A stretch of 64,000 bases of DNA from Pinguiococcus pyrenoidosus (lineage: Eukaryota > Sar > Pinguiophyceae > Pinguiochrysidales > Pinguiochrysidaceae), in the NCBI GenBank assembly GCA_019677205.1, contig JAAMXY010004285.1:18131-82130 (forward strand), given 5' to 3'. The notes below the pieces were generated by a model. That model was not told the DNA's origin, ran no database searches, and saw nothing but the letters and a program-made list of their open reading frames with translations. Position numbers and translations under genes: made by a program. Numbering within the stretch: the stretch's first letter is position 1; every line of letters begins with the position of its first letter. Positions 31,801-43,567 of this stretch are shown here, in pieces.

Positions 31801-34800
31801 GGCATGTTCAGGTCGTCAACGAAGATGATGCAGATCTTGCCCAACTCGGGGCCCAGGACGCCTTTGCGGCGCTTGGACAGCTTTCCGTCGATGATGTCTT
31901 GCGTCGCGTTGGCGGAGGTCTGAGCGGAGAAGTTGAGCATGATGTTGGTGTACTTGGGGTCCATCCCGCTCAGCAGCTTCTGCTTGATGGACACGCTCTT
32001 GCCAGTGCCCGTCTCGCCGGTGCAGAGGACATGGAAGCCGTGCGTCATAAGCCTGTGCATCAGCCAGTCGTTGCAGATGGTGTCCACGGTGGGCACCACG
32101 ATGCTCTGGAAGGTCGCATCCCTCGGAATGGCGAACTTCGGCGCCGTGTCCAGCCAGCTCATCCAAAGGCCCTTCTTCACATCAAAGGTGAAGTTGTGCA
32201 GGAGGTCCGAGTCGCTGGGCAGAAGCTGCGCGACGCGACCGTTGTTGTCGTACTCTCGATTCTTCAGTAGGAAGTCGCTGTGGTACTCGTTGTCCTCGAG
32301 CTTGTCGCCAAGCAGCGCCCTCATGTACCCGTCAAAGAGCTTGCGACCGGGTCCGTCGACGCAGGCGCCAACGCTCCAGGTGAGCGACAGGACGAACGCG
32401 CATTCCAGCGCCTTGCGCACGTCGGAGGCGAAGCCGTCCTCTGCGTCCATCATGCACGTCATCATGCTGGTGACGGAGAAGATCAGCTCCTGGCGCGTCA
32501 CCGGCGCCGGTACCTTGCAGAACTTCGAGACGAAGTACAGCGCCGGGTTCAGCAGCCAGTCGAACAGCTCGGAGATGAACTCCTTGTGCTCCTCCCACTC
32601 GTCGTCCAAGGACTCCACCCAGACGTCGCGCACCGGCGTCCAGCCGAGGTTGCGCGTCTCGCAGAAGATCATTCCCACTCGAGACACCGTCGCTGGAGAC
32701 GCCTGCTCCAGGTCCTCGGCCTCAAACATCATCGTCATGGTGTCGCTCATCTTGATGATCTCGCCGCTCATGAGGCACAGCTTCTTGTTGTCGTCCAGCA
32801 CGGTGTTCATGTTCTCGATCCACACGGCATCCACGGGCCCGTCGAACACGACCCACTGGCGGTCGTCCGTGGTGTCGCGAGCTTTGGCGCTGTTTCGGTA
32901 GATGACCGCGAGGATGCCGTCGCTCCACTCATGCGTGTTGTCGTCAAAGTTTCCGTAGAGCTGGCCGGACTTGATGCTCTTGGGGTTCATCGTGTGGATC
33001 TGCACGGCGGAGATCCCCGCCGCGCCGGCCTGGTGGCAGGCGGTCATCGCCTGGCCGAGCGTGTGGATCGCGCAGGTCTTGCCCGAGCAGGTCTGGCCGA
33101 CGACCATGACTCCGTGGCGCACGAGTACCATCTCGTAGAGCTGGACCACCTTCTTCACGAAGGCGTCCGTGTCCTTCAGCTTGAAATGGCGCCCCTTCGC
33201 CACCTCGACACCGTTGGTGCAGACGTCTCGAATCGCAGGCACCAGCGGGCCGTGATCCGCCGTGGGCATCGTGACGCCCGGGAAAAGGTCCGACGTGATA
33301 CCCTTGAAGAGCGGCAGATCCTCGACGGTGAACTTGGGGAGGTTAACGTCGTTCACCGCGCGCAGCACGAGCATGCTCTCCGTCCAGCTGGGGTCGTCGC
33401 CCAACTTTTGGCGCAAGTTGCCCGACGCCACAAGAATCGAATTCACCGCGCGCATGCCGTAGTCGTAGTGCTTCTGGCTGGACAGCTGCTCGCTGGACAG
33501 CTGCAGCACGCGCACGAGCTTCTGGGCGTTGGCGCGGGGGTCTTCGAAGCCGAACGAGTAGAGGCGGATCTCCGCAATAAGAGCGTAGTTGGGCACCATC
33601 ATCGCGCAGGGGCGGAAGAGCGCCTTGAGGTTGTCTGGAAGCTCCGCGCGGCCAGCGTAGCCGGGGTTCATCGTGATGAAGACGTTCGCGTTGTGGTTGA
33701 TCCGCATGTGCGTGCCCTCGAAGTCGAACTCCGTTTGCCCCGTGGCCTTGGCCTTCGTGATGGTCAGGATCTGCTGCGCAATCACACTGAGCACCTCGAT
33801 GTTGATCCGGTTGAACTCGTCAAAGCAGCACCAGGAGCCGCAGCCCGCGAGGCCCTTGAAAAACTTGGCCATGGCCAGATAGTCAAGCCCATCCGAGCAG
33901 TTGAAGACTACCGTAGAACGTGGCAGGTTGGGTGCGTTGAGAGAGGGGAGAGAGAGAGCGCGCGCGAGAACGCGAGAGCGCGAGAGTGCACGAACAGATT
34001 AGCCAAACCAAAGCGGTAGGTCGGGGACGAAATGGTCGTCCTTCGTGCACATCAATCAAGCATTGCAAGTTCACGTACCGACACACTGGATGGCAACCGC
34101 TTTGCTGAGGTCCTTGACCGTCTCCGTTTTCCCCGTGCCCGCCGGCCCCTCTGGCGCCCCGCCATACAGCAGCCCGATGGCGCCGATCATCGTGCGGTAG
34201 CAGCGATCCGTAAGCGGCGTGATGACAAGGCGCATGCTGTTGCCCAGGTACTCGTAGCCGTAGAGAACCTGCGCGTTCACGATCCTCGCGACGACCGTCG
34301 GGTCTCCCGTCTTGATAGCCTGGCCATCCTTCCAGCTCGGCTCCCAGTAGTAGCGCAGCTCTCGCATCCAGCCAAAGTCCGCCACGGCCTTGACGCCCTC
34401 TTGCACCATGCGGCTCACCGTATCTCGCGCGTGCACGTCGATGGTGGTGAGCGCCCCTAGCGTCTTTCGGGCCAGCTTGCTCAGCTTGCCGCGAACCACT
34501 TGCACGAGCTCTTGTAGCTGGGCGTTCAAGCCCTGCTCAAAGTCGCGCAGCGCCGGCGTCCCGCCGCTCTTGATGGCTGCGGCCACGTCTCGAGTCCAGT
34601 AGATCTGGCTGACGCCCAGAACGACCTGCGCCGGCCAGTTCAGCACCCACTCCGCCCTGGCGGCGTTCTCGTAGTCCTGCAGAGCTTGCACCGTCTGGGA
34701 ACGGATGCTCTGCCACTGCATTTTCTCCAGCTCGTCCAGCCAGCGTTCCACGCAGCCCTTGTTGCTCTGGCTCTCGGGGTCGACGGCCTGGTCCAGTCGC

Positions 34801-37800
34801 ACCTGCTCGCCTTCGCTACTGATCATCACGGTGATCTTGAGGTCGTCCTCAAACTTCACCTTGTTCACGCCCTCGAAGGCCTTGCCCAGGTGCGGCTGCA
34901 CCGCGCGCGGCTCCTTGGTCTGCGACAGGATCTCCAGCAGCTCGTCGTTGGACAGGAAGAAGAAGCGCGGGAAGTACAGACGCTTGATCTCCAGGTAGTC
35001 GCTCAAGCCCTTCTGGATCAGCTCCAGCTTCTCGTTGGCCGTCTCGAACTTGCTGAGCAGGCCCTTGTCGGGATGCGCCTGCACGATGAAGGTGGGGTTG
35101 GCCTTGGTCTCCTCCATGGTCTTGCGCCACAGGGTGTCCACGTTCTTGAAGCGCCTCGCCTCGGTAGGGAGCTGGCGCATGATGTCTTCGCTGCTGAAGA
35201 TGGGCTCCAAATACAGCCAGGTGCGCTGCATGGCGATCCACTCATCCAACACGCCCTGCGCGTACTTGAGCTGGAGCTCCCACGCCTTGGCGTCAGCCTC
35301 GATGGGCTTGATGAAGGGAGAGCCGCGCATGGTCTGGGTCTTCACGATGTGGTCGTCCAGCAACGTGATGATGTCGTCCACGCCTCGCACGATGCTGCCG
35401 CCGGACTTGTGCGGTACCACCTCGAACTCCTTGGCGGACCACTCCTCCACCATCGCTGCCAGCGCATTGGACAGACTGAACTCCTTCTCGGCGGCGACGC
35501 AGATGCTCTGGACGTCGTCGAGGAAGTCGGCGATGTTGAGGTCCAGCAGCGCTTCCAGCGTCAGATCGTCGTCGGGTTCAATGGTCTTGCCGACCTTGTC
35601 GCTCAGAAGGCTCCAGTGGCGCGGCTGCAGGGCGGGCGACGCCAGGCTCTGGATGATCGGAAGGTGCTGGCGGAAGGCGGTGGTATCCTCGCGCAGCTGC
35701 GCCGCACACCCCGCCGGGCCGGGATGCTCCGCCTCCAGTGCCTTGGAGAGCTTGTACGACGTCTTCCACCACTCGGTGATCTCCGCCTCGATCTTCGCGC
35801 CGTTGAGCAAGTTGAACGGCCCGGTGAGCCACTCGTTGCGGTTGGTGAAGAAGTCGTATGTCATGGTCCACAGCTTGACGAAGGGCGCCGTCTCCTCCTC
35901 CACGGGCGTCAAGGCGTACTCGGTGGGAATGAAGCCAAAGATCTGCTCTCGCATGTTCATGTCCTCTGCGCCTTCGCGGGCCTCTCGAAGTTTGTCCATG
36001 AAGGCGTTGGTTATCTCAAAGGCAGCCTGCCAGTCGCTGTAGTCGTCCAGCGCCTTGATCTGCGCCACCTCGGCGTCGAAGGTGTTGAGGAAGAAGTCGA
36101 ACTTCTCCTTGTCCAGCGCCAGCTTGTCCATCATCTGGCGCTTCTTCCGCTCGAGGCGCTCCTGCGCTTCTCGCACGGCCAGCTCGATGCGCGCTGGGCA
36201 CTGCTTCATCGACCACGCCAGCTGCGTGTCTCGGTCGCTGAAGCGGAAGTGGAACTCCGCCAGGCTGTCGAACGCCAAGTGAATGGCGTCGGTCTCGGCA
36301 ACCAGGCCGTCCACGGTCTTCTTCCCCGCCGCGATGAAGTCCCACAGCGCCTGGAGCTCTCGTTCATTCACCGGCGTCTTCGCGATGCGCTTGAGAATGG
36401 CGTTGTAGCGCTCCAACACGCTCTCCGTGTTGGCTTGCAGATCGTCCACCAGCAGGTTGATCAGCGCGTCGCGGCAGACGGTGGCCTTCTCCATCAGCAG
36501 CTCTTTGGTCTCCGTGGTGAGCACGCGGAAGAAGCCCAGGCGCTCGCTGTTCTTCGTTTCGCGGCCGATGCTCGCGATGGCCTCGTGGAACCTTCGTACT
36601 TTGCCCATGAAGTCGCCCAGCGCCTTGGGAGAGACGTCGCCGAGGACCTCCTCGTGAAACTTGTCCAGCTCGATCTTCCACAACCAGCGATACTTGGCAA
36701 AGCGCGCGCAGAGCGCCAGCGGCTGCGCGGCCGCCTCGTCAATCCACCTCTCGAGACTCGATTTGGCATCGTTGATCCGCGAGTCCACGTCCCTGCACAG
36801 AGGATCTCCGACGCCGACGTTGAAGATGGGCCGCGATGTGAGGTGCAGCAGCGTCATGAGGTCGGCGTCCACCGTCGTTCTGCGTCGGATGACTTCCACC
36901 ATGTTGTCCACGGCCGCCGTGAAGGCCTCCTTGACCTCGTCGACGCTGGGGGTCAGCACGACGTCTCCGGCGTCGGTGATGACCACCGACACCTCCAGCA
37001 GCGGCGTGGCACCGCAGATGCCGAAGGCGCTGCGGATTCCGGATGGATCGACCCGATGGTCGTCGAACACTTCGTTCCGGGCGCTGATGTTCCGGTATCG
37101 CCGCACGCTGCTGAGCACGTCGTCCAGGGAGCTATCCAGGAGACTGCGCAGCTGGCTTCGCATGCGGAGCTCCACGTGGCGCATCAGGCGGCTGAAGACG
37201 GAGGCCGAGTAGACCTGAACGTCCGCCATGAAGAAGTCATAGACGTCCTGCAGATGATCGACCAAATGCTCGCTAAACGAGCGACGCCAATCCTGCTCCA
37301 GCTGGTTCTCTACACCCTCGCCATGCCTCGTCTGCGCTTCCACGAAGCTGGCTAAGGAGCAGGGAAGGCGGAGGTCGTCGTGGTGCATCTTGACGTAGCG
37401 CACGGATGCGAAGTCGCTTTCCCAGGTGTTCATCAGCCAAGCGATCATCAGCAGCGCTTGCCTCTCCTTGCTGATGTGCAGCTCCTTGAGCGCCGCGCGA
37501 TGTGCGGCAAAGTCGTACACGGGAACGGCGACCTTGCCAAAGAGCGGCACCGGCTCGTCCGACGGCGTCTTGAGCCTAGGTAGCTTCAGCTCCTCATAGC
37601 GCGCAGAGAACTTGGGGTCGGAAGACAACGTGGCCACAACAGCGCTCCTCTTCATGCCGTCGATGTAGTTGGCAATAACCTCTCCAGTCAGGGCGTCGAA
37701 CAGCTGTCCTCGCTCGGAATCCAGTTGGGGTAAGGGGGCGCTGACAGGGAGGCCGAGGAAGACCCTCTCGTGGACGCCGGACAACATGCTGCGTCGAATG

Positions 37801-38874
37801 GGCTGGATGACGGACACGGGGACGCACGAGATGAAGTGCTGCAGGCGTAGGGTCTTCTTCGCGTGCTCGCGAGCGGCTAGGGCAGTGCGTCTGCGCCGCT
37901 CCCACGTCTTGTGGTCCTCTGCGTCAAAGCGCAGATTGAGCCGCTCGACGAACTTGTGCGCGCCGGCCGGGAGGAACTGGATCTCGTAGCTCTTGCGTTC
38001 CTTGCTGTACCCAACGACGGCACACTTTCGCCACTTCCACCCGCCACCTTGGAAGTACGACGCCTCGGCAGTGCAGCCCAGGGCCAGCCAAGCCTCCGGA
38101 GAGCGGTCCGCCTCCGCCAGGAGAGGCTCGTCGAAGTTGCGTAAAGGCAGTTTGGACTGGTCCAGCTTCAGAAACGCCTGCTCGCTGCAGGCGGCTTTCA
38201 GGATAGCCTCTCTATCCTCCGTCGCCACGTCGACGCCTGAGAGCTCCGAGTCATCCGTGTCATCCGTGCTGCTCTCGGCCTACGTAGGTAGGAAAGGCAA
38301 AGGATTACCAAGAAGTCGTCGTGCCAGAGCAAACGATGAAAGTCCAGATGCTCGAAGTGGCAACCAAGCCTTCATTCCCCCCCCCACCTTCCTCCTCTCG
38401 ACGCACCTGAAGTTGCTGCTGGTCGATGTGGTCAGGAGACGACTGGCCTGCGAAGAAGCGCCGCGAGCCCTTGTAGTGCTTGCTGCGCATGGCGTACTCG
38501 GCGACGGGGCTGGTAGCCGGAATGGGGCTGGCGCGGATCTCTCCAGCGTACTCACGGATCTGCAGCTTGGGCGCCACGATGTTGCTGGGAAGGCCCTCCT
38601 GGGCGCCGCTCTTCACCCAGCTCATGGGGATGTTCCGGTGATTCACGCGATGCCTCTCCGAACGCTGCCTGCGTGGTCCTGAACTGTGCTTGGGACGGTC
38701 CTGGGTGGACGCCAGCGACAATCCCTGCGACTCGGAAACGCGAGCGGGCTTGAGCCTGGCGCCTCGCTCCTGCACCCAGGTGGGAAGAGGCCTCTCCCCC
38801 ATGTACTCGGCGGCGCTGATGGAGGCGTCGTACGACTGTCGCATGCCGATCTGGCGCTGGATGTCGCGCTCCAT
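25848..38874 (-). CDS. Axonemal dynein heavy chain, inner-arm single-headed type
   Basis: Three exons, 38874-38407, 38279-34079 and 33907-25848, total 12,729 nt in phase, or 4,242 residues, full length for an inner-arm heavy chain. The junction CV|VFNCSDGLDYLAMAKFF restores the conserved AAA1 sequence exactly. The tail and linker fill exon 2. P-loops: AAA1 GPAGTGKT (about 1540), AAA2 GQTCSGKT (about 1830), AAA3 GETGTGKS (about 2190) and AAA4 GVGGSGRKS (about 2545). A stalk coiled coil flanks the microtubule-binding domain (about 2940). The C-terminus has the TSARAGVLLTTGHSTNFV signature and ends ALLLSLDS. The family moves along doublet microtubules to bend cilia. The C-terminal motif points to the DNAH1/3/6/7/12 class, but I cannot assign the orthologue. 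The start is the first ATG in the open first exon; an upstream exon cannot be excluded. Oddities: AAA2 has GQTCSGKT rather than a GPTGSGKT-type loop, and GPPEGGRTRI replaces the usual GPPGGGRT. Confidence 0.95.
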
Positions 38875-39973
38875 GAAGGCAAATGGCAGCGCCTCTCGTG
38901 CGTCGCCGAAGAAGACCAAGCGGTTCCCCGACGCAGCGAAATGGGGCACCAGAGCAGCTGTCGATCACAAGGATGCAGTACCACACTGAAGCATCGGAGG
39001 TCTCCCGCTGCGCATCGCACCTACCAGGACGCCGCCCGGACTCGTGCGTCGCGGTCGGGTGGTTTTGCCTGGCCCTGGGGAGGCTCTTCTTGTCGACGCT
39101 TCGCATACCCGACACAAGCGCGAGGCTCCCTGAAGAGGATTGCTCATGCTATGGACTTGGAGCCCTACTGACTTCCCGATTTGACACCCCGGGAAGGTGC
39201 TTGATTGGAACAAGTGGAAGGACAGTCGCCAATCAATGGGGCTTGGCAGGCAAACCGATCCAGTCACATCACACATCACATCACACGAATTCCTTGAATG
39301 CGGCTGCTGCTGCTGCTTTCTGCTGTGAGCAGAGCTCAGCAGCCCTGCAGCTCTGCAGCTCTGGAGTTGGTGTTGGAGCTGGAATTGGAGTTGGAGCTGG
39401 AGCTGGAGCGCTTGCCAAAGCTCCAGATGCATGGATGAGTGGACGGGAAGGGCACGCACAGCGCCTGAAGCGCTGTGCTAGTCAGCCGAGGGCATCGGGA
39501 CATTCGCTATCTATGGTGTTCGGTTGGGTTCTGTCCTTCGTTGGAAAGAGTCGTGACTCCAGAAGCGCCTGAAGATATTCGTCCTGGGCCAAGCTCGGGC
39601 GAAAGGGCTAGATGCAGCGTCAGAACCTGGAGCGATTCAAATTGACGGGGTCGAAAGCATCAGCAAAGAAGGGAAGAGGGCCTTTTGGCAGCCGAATGAG
39701 ACCCTCGTGGCTAGTTTCAGCCGCTCTGAAAACAGAGGGGCACTTCTTGTATCCCGGTTTATCCTGTGCCTGGGCACCCCTGCGATGGCTGCTCCTCGCA
39801 ACGCAGCGGCAGAACCGTGGCAGAGAACCTGGGGCGCATCGTAGAAAGACATTGGCATCGGAGCGGCCACAGAAACCTAAGGCGGCCGAAAGACTCGGCG
39901 GGGAGGCGATTTCGAGCTGGTCGCAAGGTACGGCGCAGCGTCGGACTTGCCGAGGAAGCAGGGCTTCAAACAC
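38875..39973. promoter_or_regulatory. Divergent spacer between dynein and small two-TM gene
   Basis: About 1.1 kb upstream of the dynein start. It carries TTTGAA in reverse at 39636-39641, within AGCGATTCAAA (39631-39641), an 11-mer repeated in the RBM39 promoter. A GGAGYTGGA-type repeat lies at 39355-39412. The upstream exon(s) of the two-TM gene may lie at the right end. Confidence 0.4.
39355..39412. repeat. Imperfect 6-bp repeat (GGAGYT / GGAATT)
   Basis: A short run of about nine hexamers of the form GGAG(C/T)T or GGAATT follows a CAGCTCTG duplication, in non-coding spacer. Confidence 0.75.
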
Positions 39974-40334
39974 ATGCAGACGGGTCAAACTTCTCTAGAC
40001 GAAAAGCGGCAGCTCTGCTGGAGGGCGGGAATAGCGGGAACTTGCTTGTTGATCATCTTTGCCGTGTTCTGGTAAGCAGCTTTTTCTGTTTTTGTTTTTT
40101 GCCTTTTCTGTCCTTCTTGGCATGATGCTGGCTAGACTATCTCACAAGAACGCTATTCCCAGCCACGGTGTGTTCGTGACCGTGTCTTCAGGTTTCGGGG
40201 CAGACTCCAAGGTGGCAGGGCCGTCCCCCGCGTGCCACCTGCCGATATACTTCTGTCTGCTCCTGCCCTTGCTGGTTGTCGCGACCTTTGGACTCCTGTA
40301 CGTCCAGTGGCTAGCCACCAAGATTGCGAGATGA
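39974..40334 (+). CDS. Small membrane protein with two predicted TM helices, unknown
   Basis: Exon 1 ends at 40071 (GTAAGC donor) and exon 2 is 40163-40334. The acceptor at 40162 (TTCCCAG) is the one that links both hydrophobic frames in phase. Starting at the first in-frame ATG gives 90 residues or fewer. The exon 1 frame stays open upstream to a stop near 39880, so an earlier exon may add residues (the upstream frame reads GGDFELVARYGAASDLPRK). TM1 is AGIAGTCLLIIFAVF; TM2 is LPIYFCLLLPLLVVATFGLLYV; the tail is basic (QWLATKIAR). I do not recognise the family. The next acceptor (CTTCAG at 40191) would break the second helix, which supports the chosen model. It is convergent with RBM39. Confidence 0.45.
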
Positions 40335-40503
40335 AGAACGGCCCGGCAGCGACACCTCTTGCTCTTGACCCGACCGAGCGACGTCGAGAGTCCCCAAGTT
40401 CCCTTGAATCGAGCGATGCCAATCAACCTTGTTCCTTCGGCACCACAGCAGGACCTACCGGCACACCACAGGCAACGCTTCACACCCGAGCAAGCCGAGT
40501 GCT

Positions 40504-42761
40504 TCACACCATCGCCGCCGCACTTGGACATTTGCTGAGGAAGGCGGTTGGGGAGAGAAACTGCGTGACGATCTGCTTCCCAGCGAAGAAGCGGCCGTTG
40601 AGACCTTCCGAAGTCTTTACCGCGCCCTGAACCTCAGAGAAGGCGATGTAGACGCACCCCTTCGGATCCACCTTGTCCACTTGGACGTAAACTGGCGTTC
40701 CGAACTTGCTCACTTCTTGCTCAACGTCTTCCCGGATTTCCTGGTCCCAGTTAGGTCCCGCCTCCGAGGCCTCCTGGGCCGGGTCGAACATGTTCATGAC
40801 TATAAGAAGCTTCGTCTGCGCGGCCTGGGCTGGTGCTGCGGCGGGCGCCTGTGCAGCCGGCATCGGCACCGCCGGGGCCGGCCCTGCGACCACAGGAGCT
40901 GGTATAGCGGGCATGGCAGGCATGGTTGGCACAGGCGGCATGGCAGGCGGGGGGAGACCGGCCCGATTGCCGAGCTTCGCCATGAGAGCCGCACGAGAGG
41001 AGGCATTCATGGTCACGCCGGAGTCGCCTCCGTCATCCAGACGCCAGTTGCCTACGCAATTCGCAAGGCATCAGACGCAAACAAGCTCTTGCACACAGAA
41101 GGACGCAGTTCCGCAAGTCCAGACGCACCTTTTCCCGAGACTGCCGCATCAGCAGCCGAAGCGGTTCCTGCGGGACCCTCACCCACGAAGTTCATTCTGA
41201 GGGGCTGGCCCAGGACGTCGACGCCGTTCATCCCTTCTAGCGCAAGCTCTGCCGTCTTGGCCTCCTTGAAGGTCACGAAGGCGTGTCCGCGGCTCACGCC
41301 GACCTCATTGCGCTGCACGAGCGCGCTCTCGACGTCTCCGAAAGGCGCGAAGAGTCGAAGGAGATCTGCGTCGGCGATGGTGCTGTTGAGATTCCCGACG
41401 TACAGCCGACGGCGATCCCGCTTGTTTCCCCCGCCGGTTTTCTTCGCTTCATCGGCCTCCTGCAGTTGGGAAATGAGTGAGCAACCAAGCAGGTCGTTTC
41501 CAAGAACGCTGCGTCCGGCAAGCAGGGATCCTTACCCGCTTGGCCACGAAGTTCTTCTCCGCCTCGGAAGCCTTGACAACGATGGAGAACTTTTGGAAGT
41601 CGGGGACAACCTCATGCAGCATCAGCACTTTGGGCACATCCTCTAGGTCGTCCATCTCGACGTACGCGAAGCCCTTGTGGCGTCCTTTCCTGTCCCGGAT
41701 CATGATCACGTTCCGCACTTTGCCGACGTTCTCGAAGTACTTCTTGATCACGGTCTCATCGGCCTTCTTCACCAGCTGAGAAACGAAGACGGTCCGCTGG
41801 TCCCTCTCCAGCTCCATCAGTTGGCGCTCCTTGCGTTGTGTTGCGTTGCGCGTGAGTTCTCCCCAAGACTCGGACGGAGCGAGGCTCCCTTGGCGGACAT
41901 CCTACCTCTGGAGTCATCTTCTTCTTCTCCGCATCCTCGGGCGGAGCAGCTGCTTCGTCATCTCGATCGCGCCTTGGGCTATTGCTTCGTCCGGTGCGGC
42001 TCCCTACCACAAGAGAGAAGAGAGCATGTCAGCGATCCTTTGCGAGGGACCCACTTCGCGGACATTCGCTTCTTTCGTGCCGTGTCTCTAGGGCGTGTCC
42101 CAGCCGCGTCCTGTAGGACAAGGGCGTCAATTCAGCCTTCTACGTCCTCTCTGCTCTGGTCCCCACATCCCACCCTCAGGCGTTGTCTACCTCCCCCTCC
42201 GAAGCGATCGTCGGCGTAGCGACTAGATCCTCCATGGCGGCCGCGGTCGCGCGCTCCCTCCCGGTCGTTGTCAAGATCGCGGTCGCGATCGCGATCGCGG
42301 TCTCTGCCTCGGTCGCGATACCGCCCACGGTCTCGGTCGCGGTCATAGCTGCGATCATAGCGATCATAGCGATCGTAGCGATCGTAGCGATCGTAGCGGC
42401 TGTAGCGGTCGTCACGCTCGTCACGCTCGTAGCGCTCGTCACGTTCGTAGCGGTCATCGCGCTCGTAGCGACTGTCGCGACGGCGGTCACGATCTCGCTC
42501 TCGCTCTCGGTCTCGCTCTCGGTCGCGGTCGTCGTGGTCGCCCTCTCTTTCTCCGTCTCTGTCGCGAGATCGCTCTCGGGAGCGTTCTGACTCGCGCTCT
42601 CGGTCCACATCCTTGTCTGCGCGACTGGAACGGCTCTGCCGGTCAGCCTGGCGTCAGATAAGCGCCCCAGAAAGGTGAGTGTAAGGACGATCCACGAGGC
42701 AGGACATGCAAAGCACCTCAACAGGAGCCTCCAAGTACGCTTCCAGGTCAAAGTCGGCCAT
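40504..42761 (-). CDS. RBM39: RBM39/CAPER-type splicing factor
   Basis: Six exons: 42761-42717, 42647-42191, 42003-41906, 41829-41536, 41459-41129 and 41051-40504. They give 590 residues with all phases matching. The tiny first exon encodes ADFDLEAYLEAP, the conserved N-terminal peptide of the CC1-like family. An arginine-rich RD/RE/RY domain follows, including repeated DRYDRY. RRM1 (RTVFVSQLVKKADETVIKKY; GFAYVEM; KASEAEKN), RRM2 (RRLYVGNLNSTIADADLLRL; GHAFVTF) and the C-terminal UHM-type RRM (LLIVMNMFDPAQ...DWQ-like NWDQEIREDV; VYIAFSEVQGAV; GRFFAGKQIVTQFL) are in the expected order, separated by an alanine/proline/methionine linker. Family members couple 3' splice-site recognition and transcription by binding ULM peptides of SF3B1 or U2AF. 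The RS domain here is almost all charged pairs (DRDR, ERSR), which suggests charge-based rather than mainly phospho-regulated contacts. Confidence 0.93.
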
Positions 42762-43179
42762 CGCTGCTCCAGAGAAGCCGACCGCCGCGGCACACGTGCG
42801 TCACCGGCCTGCAGAGCAGAGGCCACACTACTGCACAGCAGATGCGAAACAACTGCAAAGCGAAGCAGAACGCAGAGCGGATCCTTTTATGCTGTGATGC
42901 AGCGATTCAAACGCGTCACGCGCCAAGAATCCGAGCAGTCACTTTCAAAAGTGTATTTAAAATAAATATATTGTATTTTAAAAAGTTTAATATACTTAAA
43001 AATTTGCCATAAATATATTTTTATTAAACGGTATCAGCTAATTTGCTATATCAAAATCCCAGTATTGTGTGGGTGGCCACAAAGCGAAGCGCGTCGAAAG
43101 TCCGCTCTGTAGAAGTCCTTGGCCACAGATTTGTCGTGTATCCAACGCTCACGCGATCCTCCGAAGCCTCTCGAAGCCA
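42762..43179. promoter_or_regulatory. Divergent AT-rich promoter region of RBM39 and a small gene
   Basis: A 418-bp spacer. Bases 42940-43035 are almost pure A/T (for example TAAATATATTTTTATTAAA). TTTGAA in reverse lies at 42906-42911 within AGCGATTCAAA. Function is inferred from position. Confidence 0.45.
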
Positions 43180-43567
43180 ATGTTCACTCCGCAGTACCAC
43201 CGCACGGTGCAAGTCGCTTGCACGGCCACCATCGCGTACTCGTGCATGGTACTCGTCCACCTGGATTGGCGGGTATGTGATTCCTGCGCCTGCGGCGTCC
43301 GTTTGCTGTGTTTCTAACAGTACGTGCCACCTGCAGTTCGCGGTGGGAGGGCACAAGCACGTGCTGAGTGGCGTGCAAAGGGCGTATTGGGACTTCTTGG
43401 ACGCCTACATGGGCCTCCCGCCCTTCACTCGAGCGGACTTCAAGCTTCTGGACATCCAAGACGAGGACAAGATCCCGCTCGAGGTGTGGTACACCCGCTG
43501 TGCGAGCGAGACGGAGGCGGCGAAGATGGCCTTTCGCCGTTTGTATGTCCCGCCCAGCGACCAGTGA
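43180..43567 (+). CDS. Small protein of unknown function with one hydrophobic segment
   Basis: Exons 43180-43272 and 43337-43567 give 107 residues. The junction is in phase (DWR|FAVGGHKHV) with a GTATGT donor and CTGCAG acceptor. The N-terminus has a hydrophobic stretch (VQVACTATIAYSCMVLVHL), perhaps a signal anchor. The rest is soluble (GVQRAYWDFLDAYMGLPPFTRADFKLLD...EVWYTRCASETEAAKMAFRRLY). I do not recognise a family. The start is the first ATG downstream of the AT-rich promoter; other frames upstream contain stops. A small mitochondrial or ER membrane protein would fit, but that is a guess. Confidence 0.55.

Noticed and set aside
34686-37355. 889-codon plus-strand ORF antisense to dynein exon 2
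   Set aside because: It mirrors a conserved dynein frame in codon-biased GC-rich DNA. The composition is leucine/valine/histidine/arginine-rich with no domain, as expected of an antisense shadow.
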